7,925 nucleotides of DNA, taken from Desulfobacteraceae bacterium UBA5623 (lineage in GTDB: Bacteria; Desulfobacterota; DSM-4660; Desulfatiglandales; Desulfatiglandaceae). The stretch spans positions 1 through 7,925 of the forward strand of contig DIKH01000244.1 of assembly GCA_002424495.1 (NCBI GenBank), given 5' to 3'. Of the stretch, positions 1 through 6,311 are shown piece by piece. Positions within the stretch are counted from its first letter, which is position 1; every line of letters begins with the position of its first letter. The notes under the pieces are model-generated. The model did no database searches. It saw nothing but the letters and a program-made list of their open reading frames with translations, and was not told where the DNA came from. Position numbers and translations under genes: made by a program.

Positions 1-107
1 TTCGGGTTTATGCTGCCGTTGCATGGAATGACGTAAAGATATGCGTATTTCAAAACAGGCACCCGCCCCTGCCCGCTCGCAACCGGACTTCGAGAAGCTA
101 CAATTAG

Positions 108-147
108 CTCAAGAAACTCAAGCAACCCAACAAACTCAACCAACCCA
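108..147. repeat. Degenerate 9-nt tandem repeat upstream of glmM
   Basis: Consecutive 9-nt units can be read: CTCAAGAAA, CTCAAGCAA, CCCAACAAA, CTCAACCAA, then a partial CCCAC. Two units together give an 18-nt period (AACTCAAGCAACCCA at 115-129 against AACTCAACCAACCCA at 133-147, 14 of 15 matching). One frame of it would encode a Q-x-T tripeptide repeat, but that frame runs on into glmM and looks spurious. The repeat ends five bases before the glmM ribosome binding site. Its function is unknown; it may be slippage-prone leader sequence. Confidence 0.6.
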
Positions 148-151
148 CTTT

Positions 152-157
152 GAGGTG
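152..157 (+). promoter_or_regulatory. Ribosome binding site of glmM
   Basis: GAGGTG lies five bases before the ATG at 163. It fixes that ATG as the start, because the conserved GlmM N-terminal FGTDGIRG motif begins only four residues later. Confidence 0.75.
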
Positions 158-162
158 CTTAC

Positions 163-1512
163 ATGGGCAGACTCTTCGGCACTGACGGTATCAGGGGTGA
201 GGCCAACCGCTATCCAATGGACGGGATAATGGCATTTCAGTTTGGTCAGGCAATCACTCATCTTTTGAGAAAGAAAAAAAATAAACCCGGAATAATCATT
301 GGCAGGGACACCAGAGTCTCCGGCTGTATGCTGGAAAGGGCGCTGGAGGCAGGCATTACCTCCATGGGCGGAAATGCATATGACTTGGGGATACTGCCGA
401 CACCGGGAATTGCCCTCGTTACAAGGGAGATGGGCTTTGATGCAGGCATCGTGATTTCCGCCTCGCACAACCCGTATCAGGACAATGGCATCAAGGCCTT
501 TGATGCCGATGGATTCAAGCTGTCGGATGAAGAGGAAGATCACATTGAAGATCTGATCTTAAACAACAGATTGCCTGATCTGGCGCCCCCGCCCGGACAG
601 ATCGGATCAGGAGAAAGAGTCCATGACGCCAAAGAAAGATATGTCTCCTTTTTAAAAAATACCTTTCCTCATGATTTGTCCATGAAAAGGATAAAGATAG
701 TCCTGGATACCGCCAACGGCGCCACTTATGAGATTGCCCCCAAGGTGTTCGACGACCTTGGCGCTGATGTTGAGATCATCAACAATAACCCGGATGGATT
801 CAACATAAATGACAACTGCGGATCCCAATTCACCGGGGATCTCGAAAAAATGGTCAAAGACTCCGGTGCTGCCATCGGTTTGGCCTTTGATGGGGATGGC
901 GACCGGTTGATTGCCGTGGATGAAAACGGGCGCACGATTACCGGTGATCAGATCCTGATTATATGCGCCAAGATGCTTAAAGACCAGGGCCTTTTGAAAA
1001 ACGATATGCTGGTCAGCACTGTGATGAGTAACCTGGGTCTTTCAATCGCCTGTAAACAATACGGCTTCGGACATCATGCATCAAAGGTTGGAGACCGCTA
1101 TGTCCTGGAGCAGATGCTTCGGCTCAATGCCGTCCTGGGAGGCGAAGACTCCGGCCACTTAATCTTTCTAAACCACCACACCACGGGCGATGGTACCCTT
1201 GCGGCAATACAACTGGTCGCCGCCATGGTCAGGGAAAACAGGCCGCTGTCTGATCTGGCCCGCCAGATGAGTATCTTTCCGCAAAAACTGATCAATGTTG
1301 AAGTCGGATCAAAGCCGGAGCTTTCAACAGTGCAGGAAATTGAAGAGGTAATCAAAGATGTCGAGACACAACTGGGCGACCAGGGCCGTGTTCTGGTGAG
1401 ATATTCAGGCACGCAAAACCTCTGCCGGGTAATGGTTGAAGGCCCCAGCGACGACCTGACCGATCAATACTGCAAAAAGATTGCTGATATCGTAAGAATC
1501 TCACTCGGTTGA
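163..1512 (+). CDS. glmM: Phosphoglucosamine mutase (GlmM-type phosphohexomutase)
   Basis: 449 residues, the normal length for GlmM, which interconverts glucosamine-6-phosphate and glucosamine-1-phosphate in the cytoplasm on the way to UDP-GlcNAc for peptidoglycan and lipopolysaccharide. All four family signatures are visible. These are the N-terminal FGTDGIRG (residues 5-12), the phosphoserine loop ISASHNP with catalytic Ser101, and the metal loop DGDGD with Asp243, Asp245 and Asp247. The sugar-binding loop reads GGEDSGH (326-332), and the C-terminal phosphate-binding loop RYSGTQN starts near residue 413. Two loops deviate from the common GlmM forms: GGEDSGH instead of GGEQSGH, and GTQN instead of GTEP. 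The first deviation slightly weakens the choice between GlmM and a phosphomannomutase/phosphoglucomutase paralogue, but the start motif and length favour GlmM. It is the first gene in view, and the upstream partners common in this phylum cannot be seen. Confidence 0.93.
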   Translation: MGRLFGTDGIRGEANRYPMDGIMAFQFGQAITHLLRKKKNKPGIIIGRDTRVSGCMLERALEAGITSMGGNAYDLGILPTPGIALVTREMGFDAGIVISASHNPYQDNGIKAFDADGFKLSDEEEDHIEDLILNNRLPDLAPPPGQIGSGERVHDAKERYVSFLKNTFPHDLSMKRIKIVLDTANGATYEIAPKVFDDLGADVEIINNNPDGFNINDNCGSQFTGDLEKMVKDSGAAIGLAFDGDGDRLIAVDENGRTITGDQILIICAKMLKDQGLLKNDMLVSTVMSNLGLSIACKQYGFGHHASKVGDRYVLEQMLRLNAVLGGEDSGHLIFLNHHTTGDGTLAAIQLVAAMVRENRPLSDLARQMSIFPQKLINVEVGSKPELSTVQEIEEVIKDVETQLGDQGRVLVRYSGTQNLCRVMVEGPSDDLTDQYCKKIADIVRISLG

Positions 1513-1557
1513 CCTTAGGGACGTTAAAATCCAGCGCCAACTCTGTCTGCTTATTTT

Positions 1558-1634
1558 GTAACTGCTCAGGAGCCGGATTCTGTTCTATTCTGAATTCTGG
1601 CTCCTGACTCCTGAGCAGTTACCTTATTTTTTCT
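1558..1634 (+). terminator. Inverted repeat with T-run, probable glmM terminator
   Basis: Arms GTAACTGCTCAGGAG (1558-1572) and CTCCTGAGCAGTTAC (1608-1622) are perfectly complementary over 15 bp. A T-rich tract follows at once (1624-1634, including six consecutive T). The loop is 35 bases, long for a simple intrinsic terminator. An alternative inner pairing, AGGAGCC (1569-1575) with GGCTCCT (1599-1605), would shorten it. The placement 45 bases after the glmM stop suits termination. Because the loop and right arm are made of heptanucleotide units, this may also be a dispersed intergenic repeat doing terminator duty. Confidence 0.55.
1587..1614. repeat. Four contiguous heptanucleotide units
   Basis: ATTCTGA, ATTCTGG, CTCCTGA and CTCCTGA follow each other without gaps; a related ATTCTGT stands at 1577-1583. 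The array forms most of the loop and part of the right arm of the inverted repeat. It resembles short tandemly repeated repetitive sequences known from other bacteria. Whether further copies exist in this genome cannot be seen here. Confidence 0.6.
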
Positions 1635-1772
1635 CACTACCTGAGGGCTTTTTATCCCGGATGTGGCTAAAGATTGTCTTGAAAGATGTCAATAGTATGG
1701 CAGGAGAATGATATTGGTTACAGGCGTTAGTGTAATTCTAACCTATTCTTATCAATACTCTTGCAAGATGCG

Positions 1773-1788
1773 GATAATTTGATAATTT
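1773..1788. repeat. Tandem 8-mer GATAATTT x2
   Basis: Two perfect adjacent copies of GATAATTT. The first seven bases of the flank plus unit (GGATAAT at 1772-1778) recur inverted as ATTATCC at 1881-1887. It could be part of a regulator-binding array upstream of the kinase promoter, or simply AT-rich low complexity. No function is assigned. Confidence 0.35.
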
Positions 1789-1835
1789 CGTCTCCATTGG
1801 AGGGGCGGACCGGCAAAAGTCAGATTTAAATTGAC

Positions 1836-1862
1836 TTGACACCTGACCAATATAGTTATATT
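1836..1862 (+). promoter_or_regulatory. Putative sigma-70-type promoter for the kinase genes
   Basis: A perfect -35 hexamer TTGACA (1836-1841) is followed after 15 bases by TATATT (1857-1862), a reasonable -10. The spacer is two bases shorter than ideal, which would make basal activity weak. An overlapping TTGACT (1831-1836) paired with TTATAT (1856-1861) has a 19-base spacer. The element lies about 90 bp before the ATG at 1953, leaving a leader of roughly 80 bases. This is a by-eye call only. Confidence 0.4.
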
Positions 1863-1869
1863 GGATCAG
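1843..1869. promoter_or_regulatory. Candidate operator: dyad overlapping the -10
   Basis: CCAATATAGTTATATTGG (1847-1864) is a perfect 8+8 inverted repeat with a 2-base centre. It extends outward as CTGA (1843-1846) paired with TCAG (1866-1869) if one base (A1865) is bulged. It sits in the spacer and over the proposed -10, where a bound dimer would block RNA polymerase. The size and position fit a dimeric repressor, but I do not recognise the family from the sequence. The overlap with the promoter makes chance less likely; the element is AT-rich, so chance is not excluded. Confidence 0.45.
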
Positions 1870-1872
1870 TAC

Positions 1873-1884
1873 TAATCCGGATTA
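1873..1884. repeat. 12-bp perfect palindrome
   Basis: TAATCCGGATTA reads the same on both strands and lies about ten bases after the proposed -10, near the expected transcription start. It could be a second regulator site or a small stem at the 5' end of the kinase mRNA. Its short length means it may be coincidental. Confidence 0.3.
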
Positions 1885-1952
1885 TCCAAAAAATCTGATA
1901 AGTAAGAATCGCCTGCAATAGACAACCATCAATTGTTGATAGCCACAGGCAT

Positions 1953-4118
1953 ATGCAAACAGCAAAGTCAATACCAAGTCAGATATCTACTCTAAAAAAT
2001 CTCCCCACACTGCCTCATATCCTGTTAACGATTATAGCAGCCTGCAATAAGGACGAAGTGGACATGTCCGATATCGCCAGGGCCGTCGAGAAAGATCCGT
2101 CTTTGAGCAGCAAGATCCTACGGTTGATAAACTCCTCTTACTACGGATTGCCCCAAAAGATGGATAGCATACACAAATGTGTCACATATCTCGGAATCAA
2201 TGCAATAAGGAATATTGCAATCGGCGCATCCATCTGCCAGGCATTATACCCCATAGAGGGAAATGCACTTTTTAACCTTAAGGTCTTTTGGTGGCATTCA
2301 TTAAGATGTGCTGTCCTGTCAAGGCTTATTTCAAAAGAAATCCGGTATAATAACCCTGAAGAGGCCTTTCTGGCCGGGCTTCTGCATGACATAGGAAGGC
2401 TGGTCCTGTGGGTCAATTATCCAAAGGAATACGCGGGACTGCTTAAGGAGCATGGAGATCGTCCGGACCTGCTTCTGGCAGGCGAAATCCGGCTGGGGAT
2501 AACTCACTGCGAGATCGGGGCATGGCTGCTTGATCGCTGGAATCTCCAGTCTTTTATGGTGGACGCAGTGCTCTATCATCATCAGCCCACGGATAAAATC
2601 TCAAACGCGCTTCCTTTGGTGCAGATAATCAGTGTCGCCAATGCACTGGCAAGGACTAATATTCCTGATCATGAGGATGTCCTTGGCATTGCAGAAAAAC
2701 TCTGCGGCATAAGCCCATTGCAAATTGACGAGATCTTGTCCCGCGCGGATGAAGAGGTTGACGAGGTTGCGCGGCTATTGGGAGTGGAAATTGAGGCGCC
2801 TTCAGACAGAGAGGACCATGCCTCAATAAATGACGAAGAAAAGCAGGCAGCCCTTGTTCGCGAGGTAAGGGACGTTTCCCTACTCTTGGGGACGTTTCAA
2901 AATCTCCTTGATGCCAATGACGAAAAGGCTGTCTTGAGTGTGATCCATCAGGGCCTTGGGATACTACTTGACGTAAAGGACATCTATATATTCATATATG
3001 ATGCTGACAAAGATTGCCTTGTGGGAAAGGCGGTTTCTGAAAACCAGAAATCATCGGTGATCGCTGATCTTATTATCCCTGTCCGCACCGGGCAGAGTCT
3101 TTTGGCCTCAGCTTTAAGCCAGGCAAAGCCCATTATACTTTCGCTCGATACCCCTGATCATGATCCTGCAATAATAGATTTGCAGCTTATAAGGTTTGTC
3201 GGCAAAAATGGGATAATGGCAGTGCCCATGCTTGCCCACGGTCAGTATGTGGGCGTTATAGCCCTTGGTGTTGATCACTATGAGTCTTCACAGCTTTCAG
3301 AACACGGTAACCTCCTGAACATGTTTGCCAGACAGGCAGCTCTTTCCATACATGCGGATCAAATCAGACGCTCATCGCTGACAAGGGTCCGGACTGAGAG
3401 GGCCGGGGTCTCCTCGGAGATGGCCAGAAAAGTGGTCCATGAGGTCAGTAATCCTTTGACTATCATCAAGAACTATCTGAGGATCCTCGGGATGAAGCTC
3501 AGCAAACAAAATATCGCTCAGGATGAGATATCAATCATTAACAAGGAAATTGATCGAATAGCGCATATACTGACCGCACTGACGTCCTTTTCCAAGACCG
3601 CGCCGCTTAAGGCAGCGCCGGTGGATGTCAATGCAGTCCTTTCAGATCTGATCAAGATCACGCGTGAATCTCTTAAAAAACACTCCGGAATTGAGGTCCA
3701 CATGGATCTCAACCCTTCTCTGCCTGATATAATTTCCGATGAAAACAGCATAAAACAGGTCTTTGTCAATCTCATCAAAAACGCCGCGGAGGCGATGGGC
3801 GGGGGCGGCAATCTGTATATCAAGACCAGGCATATATCCGGTCGCATAGAGGGTGATTCCACACCAGGAAATGGAGCTGACCCCGGGTATGTGGAGGTAA
3901 CTATCAGCGACGATGGGCCGGGCATCCCCGATGAAATCAGATCCAGGCTCTTTGATCCCTTTGTCTCATCCAAAGGGGGCGGTCATTCCGGCCTGGGTTT
4001 GTCCATTGTCCACAATATAGTCAGGTCAATGAATGGGACCATTACCTGTGAAAGTGAAGAGGGAAAGGGCGCTGCTTTTATCATTTCAGTGCCGATCATA
4101 AACAACAGTAAGTCTTGA
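1953..4118 (+). CDS. HDOD-GAF sensor histidine kinase
   Basis: 721 residues, predicted cytoplasmic, with no obvious membrane segment or signal peptide. Residues about 8-215 form an HDOD domain, which begins right after the chosen Met. HD-superfamily-type residues are still present: His115, His145-Asp146 in LLHDIGRL, His185 and His209-His210. Residues about 300-470 look like a GAF domain. Then follow HisKA with the H-box VVHEVSNPL and phosphoacceptor His496, the N-box with Asn606 and Asn610, DDGPGIP (653-659), the F-box FDPF (667-670), and GLGLS (680-684). The kinase core is therefore complete and should autophosphorylate on His496. It lacks a receiver and any output domain. The Shine-Dalgarno is weak (ACAGG, three bases before the ATG), but the HDOD start leaves no room for a later start. 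The hybrid kinase follows closely, so co-transcription and phosphotransfer between the two are likely. The ligand of HDOD and GAF is unknown. Confidence 0.9.
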   Translation: MQTAKSIPSQISTLKNLPTLPHILLTIIAACNKDEVDMSDIARAVEKDPSLSSKILRLINSSYYGLPQKMDSIHKCVTYLGINAIRNIAIGASICQALYPIEGNALFNLKVFWWHSLRCAVLSRLISKEIRYNNPEEAFLAGLLHDIGRLVLWVNYPKEYAGLLKEHGDRPDLLLAGEIRLGITHCEIGAWLLDRWNLQSFMVDAVLYHHQPTDKISNALPLVQIISVANALARTNIPDHEDVLGIAEKLCGISPLQIDEILSRADEEVDEVARLLGVEIEAPSDREDHASINDEEKQAALVREVRDVSLLLGTFQNLLDANDEKAVLSVIHQGLGILLDVKDIYIFIYDADKDCLVGKAVSENQKSSVIADLIIPVRTGQSLLASALSQAKPIILSLDTPDHDPAIIDLQLIRFVGKNGIMAVPMLAHGQYVGVIALGVDHYESSQLSEHGNLLNMFARQAALSIHADQIRRSSLTRVRTERAGVSSEMARKVVHEVSNPLTIIKNYLRILGMKLSKQNIAQDEISIINKEIDRIAHILTALTSFSKTAPLKAAPVDVNAVLSDLIKITRESLKKHSGIEVHMDLNPSLPDIISDENSIKQVFVNLIKNAAEAMGGGGNLYIKTRHISGRIEGDSTPGNGADPGYVEVTISDDGPGIPDEIRSRLFDPFVSSKGGGHSGLGLSIVHNIVRSMNGTITCESEEGKGAAFIISVPIINNSKS

Positions 4119-4272
4119 ACGAGGGAACAGCGATATGACCTCCACTTCCGAATTCTTAACAGTTGATGATAAATCCCCTGTATGTAACAGTTTGGGAGAT
4201 ATACTGACCGAACGGATACAAGGCGGCAGCGTCTGTCATAACCGACCGGAATTCTTGAAGGAGGGAGTTGCC
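4114..4272 (+). repeat. Diverged tandem copy of the hybrid-kinase start region
   Basis: The segment from CTTGAA at 4114 through the ATG at 4135 and about 20 codons beyond matches the segment from CTTGAA at 4254 through the ATG at 4273. Peptides MTSTSEFLTVDDKSPVCNSL and MSSTSDILIVDDEVLLCDSL agree at 11 of 20 positions, and the DNA below them at 41 of 59. Both copies have a purine-rich ribosome binding site (GAGGGA at 4121-4126; AAGGAGGG at 4258-4265). The offset of 138 bp is exactly 46 codons, so the first copy is open and in frame with the full gene. After about 25 codons the receiver similarity ends, leaving no phosphoacceptor Asp. I infer a small tandem duplication across the kinase/kinase junction, with the first copy decaying. 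It may still be translated as a 46-residue N-terminal extension. Confidence 0.65.
4258..4265 (+). promoter_or_regulatory. Strong ribosome binding site deciding the hybrid-kinase start
   Basis: AAGGAGGG ends seven bases before the ATG at 4273 and contains a full AGGAGG core. It lies inside the reading frame that starts at 4135, where a site this good would be unexpected unless used. It favours 4273 over 4135 as the main start, though GAGGGA at 4121-4126 could also serve the upstream ATG. Confidence 0.65.
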
Positions 4273-6252
4273 ATGTCCTCTACATCCGATATTCTAATCG
4301 TTGATGATGAAGTTCTTCTGTGTGACAGTCTCAGGCAGTTGCTGTCCATGCAGGGATACGAGGCCTTTGCGGCCAACTCAGGTAAAGAGGCCAAGGACAT
4401 CATGCTGAAACGCCGCTTCGACCTGTTGCTTTTGGACATGAACCTGCCTGATACAGACGGGCACCAAATGATGGAATATGCCAAAGTAGTGATTCCTGAG
4501 GTCCCTGTCATAATAATCACCGCTAATGCAACCACGGATTCCGTCATAAGGGCGCTGAAAACAGGGGCCTATGATTATATTCAAAAGCCTTTTGACTTTG
4601 AAGACCTGACAAAGACTGTCAGAAATGCCCTTAATCAGAAGAGGCTAAAGGAAGAGAATGAGATCATCAATGAAAAATTGAGACTGTCTGAAGAACGTTA
4701 CAGATATCTGATCGAAAACTCGCCCGACATAATATATACGCTTGATGAAAATGGTAACTTCACCTTTATCAACAGCCCCGCCGGATACCTTTTAGGCGTT
4801 AGAAGCGAACAACTGATCGGGAAACATTTTTCAACAATCATACACCAGGATGACCTTAAAAAGGCGAAGTATGTTTTCAACGAAAGGCGAACAGGCGCAA
4901 GGTCTACCTCCGGCGTTGAATTAAAACTAAACCGCGCCAAAGGAAGTGAGACTCTTATGCAGGATGAAGTCAACCACTTGACCGTAGAGCTCAAATCAAG
5001 CGGCATGTATATAACTCCGGGAAACAATGGCGCCAAAAGATATGTTGGGACTTATGGAGTGGCAAGAGACATAAGCGAGAGAAAGCGGCTTGAGGCCAAG
5101 CTCCATCATGCTCAGAAGATGGAGGCTGTTGGCACCCTTGCCGGAGGCATTGCACATGATTTCAACAATCTTCTGATGGGAATTCAGGGGTATGCCTCCA
5201 TCATGCTTCTGGATCTAGAACCGGACCATCCCCATTATGAAAGACTGATGAGTGTAGAGCAGTATGTTCAGAGGGGAGCAGATCTGACCAAACAGTTGCT
5301 GGGATTTGCAAGAGGTGGGAAATATGATGTCAGGCCCATCAATCTCAATGACCTGGTCCGTAAGGTCGCACGAATGTTTGGCCGCACAAAAAAAGATATC
5401 GTCATAAATGAAAGATATCAACAGGGTCTCTGGTCGGTTGAGGCGGATGCCGGACAGATAGAACAGGTCCTTTTAAATCTCTTTCTCAATGCATCGCATG
5501 CAATGCCCAAAGGCGGGGATCTCAGTCTTGAATCGGAGAATATAATCCTTGATGCAGCAGCAACAATGCCCTTTAATCTTATGCCGGGGCCTTATGTGAA
5601 AATCTCTGTTACAGACAATGGCGTAGGCATGGATGAGGCCACTCAGAGAAGGATCTTTGAACCTTTTTTTACCACTAAAAACGAGATGGGGCGTGGCACA
5701 GGCCTGGGGCTAGCCTCTGCCTATGGTATTATCAAAAATCACAATGGCCTGATTGATGTTGAAAGTAAAAAGGGCGCCGGTTCCACATTCAGGTTCTATC
5801 TGCCTGCATCGGAAAGAGAGGTGCTGACTGAAAAGCCTGCCCAGCTGCAGATGTTGACCGGGCCTGAAACCGTCCTGCTTGTAGACGATGAAAACATGGT
5901 CACTGAAGTTGGAGAGGAGATATTAAAGGCCCTCGGCTACAGTGTGATGATTGCCAGCAGCGGTGAGGAAGCAGTCAAGGTGTATAAGGAAAAAAGGGAT
6001 GAGATTGATATCATTGTACTGGATATGATCATGCCCGGTATGGGTGGAGGAGAGACCTATGATTGCTTCAAAGAGATAAATCCGGATGTAAAGGTGCTCC
6101 TGTCAAGCGGGTACAGCGTTGACGGAATGGCGCAGGATATCCTGGATAGGGGTTGCAACCTGTTTATTCAAAAACCCTTTAACATTAAGGAGCTTTCGCA
6201 GAAGCTCAGAGAGGTTTTGGACAAAGATCATTCCCGTTCGCATCAGGCCTGA
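4273..6252 (+). CDS. Hybrid sensor histidine kinase, REC-PAS-HisKA-HATPase-REC
   Basis: 659 residues from this start (705 if translated from 4135). In 705-numbering, the first receiver spans about 51-165 with Asp57-Asp58, phosphoacceptor Asp101, Thr129 and Lys151. A short coiled linker leads to a PAS domain (about 187-312). HisKA follows with GGIAHDFNNLL and His341, then HATPase with Asn448 and Asn452, DNGVGM (494-499), FEPFFTT (508-514) and GTGLGLA (521-527). The C-terminal receiver spans about 580-697 with Asp584-Asp585, Asp630, Ser657 and Lys680-Pro681. All catalytic residues are present. The protein is probably cytoplasmic and has no DNA-binding domain, so it is a relay component. The N-terminal receiver is a plausible acceptor from the HDOD-GAF kinase encoded just upstream, and the C-terminal receiver would pass phosphate to an unseen phosphotransfer protein. 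The start at 4273 is chosen for its strong ribosome binding site and because the receiver begins directly after it. Confidence 0.9.
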   Translation: MSSTSDILIVDDEVLLCDSLRQLLSMQGYEAFAANSGKEAKDIMLKRRFDLLLLDMNLPDTDGHQMMEYAKVVIPEVPVIIITANATTDSVIRALKTGAYDYIQKPFDFEDLTKTVRNALNQKRLKEENEIINEKLRLSEERYRYLIENSPDIIYTLDENGNFTFINSPAGYLLGVRSEQLIGKHFSTIIHQDDLKKAKYVFNERRTGARSTSGVELKLNRAKGSETLMQDEVNHLTVELKSSGMYITPGNNGAKRYVGTYGVARDISERKRLEAKLHHAQKMEAVGTLAGGIAHDFNNLLMGIQGYASIMLLDLEPDHPHYERLMSVEQYVQRGADLTKQLLGFARGGKYDVRPINLNDLVRKVARMFGRTKKDIVINERYQQGLWSVEADAGQIEQVLLNLFLNASHAMPKGGDLSLESENIILDAAATMPFNLMPGPYVKISVTDNGVGMDEATQRRIFEPFFTTKNEMGRGTGLGLASAYGIIKNHNGLIDVESKKGAGSTFRFYLPASEREVLTEKPAQLQMLTGPETVLLVDDENMVTEVGEEILKALGYSVMIASSGEEAVKVYKEKRDEIDIIVLDMIMPGMGGGETYDCFKEINPDVKVLLSSGYSVDGMAQDILDRGCNLFIQKPFNIKELSQKLREVLDKDHSRSHQA

Positions 6253-6311
6253 TGAAGGCCATTACCAGGTTGGGCTGTCTTTGTGATTTCCAATAAGCAG
6301 TAACGACATCC

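Larger units (their letters stand above)
1513..1952. other. 440-bp intergenic region between glmM and the HDOD kinase
   Basis: No convincing gene is present. From left to right it holds an inverted repeat with heptamer units and a T-run (1558-1634), about 140 bp with nothing recognisable (1635-1772), a tandem 8-mer (1773-1788), a promoter-like element over a dyad (1836-1869), and a 12-bp palindrome (1873-1884). The second half is more AT-rich than the flanking genes. I looked for a tRNA, a cyclic-di-GMP riboswitch core and a sigma-54 -24/-12 box and saw none. Confidence 0.7.

Noticed and set aside
1..107. Possible 3' end of an upstream gene (frame 1 stops at 34-36, frame 3 stops at 105-107)
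   Set aside because: Both tails are too short and carry no recognisable motif, so neither frame can be chosen.
41..229. 62-residue + strand reading frame with Q-x-T repeats
   Set aside because: It overlaps the well-supported glmM start by 67 bases in another frame, has no clear ribosome binding site, and its repeat is explained by the 9-nt DNA repeat.
1708..1782. 24-residue + strand ORF after an AGGAG in the glmM-kinase gap
   Set aside because: The AGGAG is only one base from the ATG, the peptide has no feature of interest, and the region has no coding character.
2861..2900. GACGTTTC repeated at a 20-base interval
   Set aside because: It is coding sequence in the HDOD-GAF linker, and only two short copies are present.
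3518..3973. 151-residue reading frame on the - strand
   Set aside because: It is a shadow of the conserved kinase core on the + strand, with no recognisable motif.
5131..5146. TTGGCACCCTTGCC resembling a sigma-54 site
   Set aside because: It lies inside the HisKA coding region of the hybrid kinase, the spacing is off, and no gene starts downstream on that strand.
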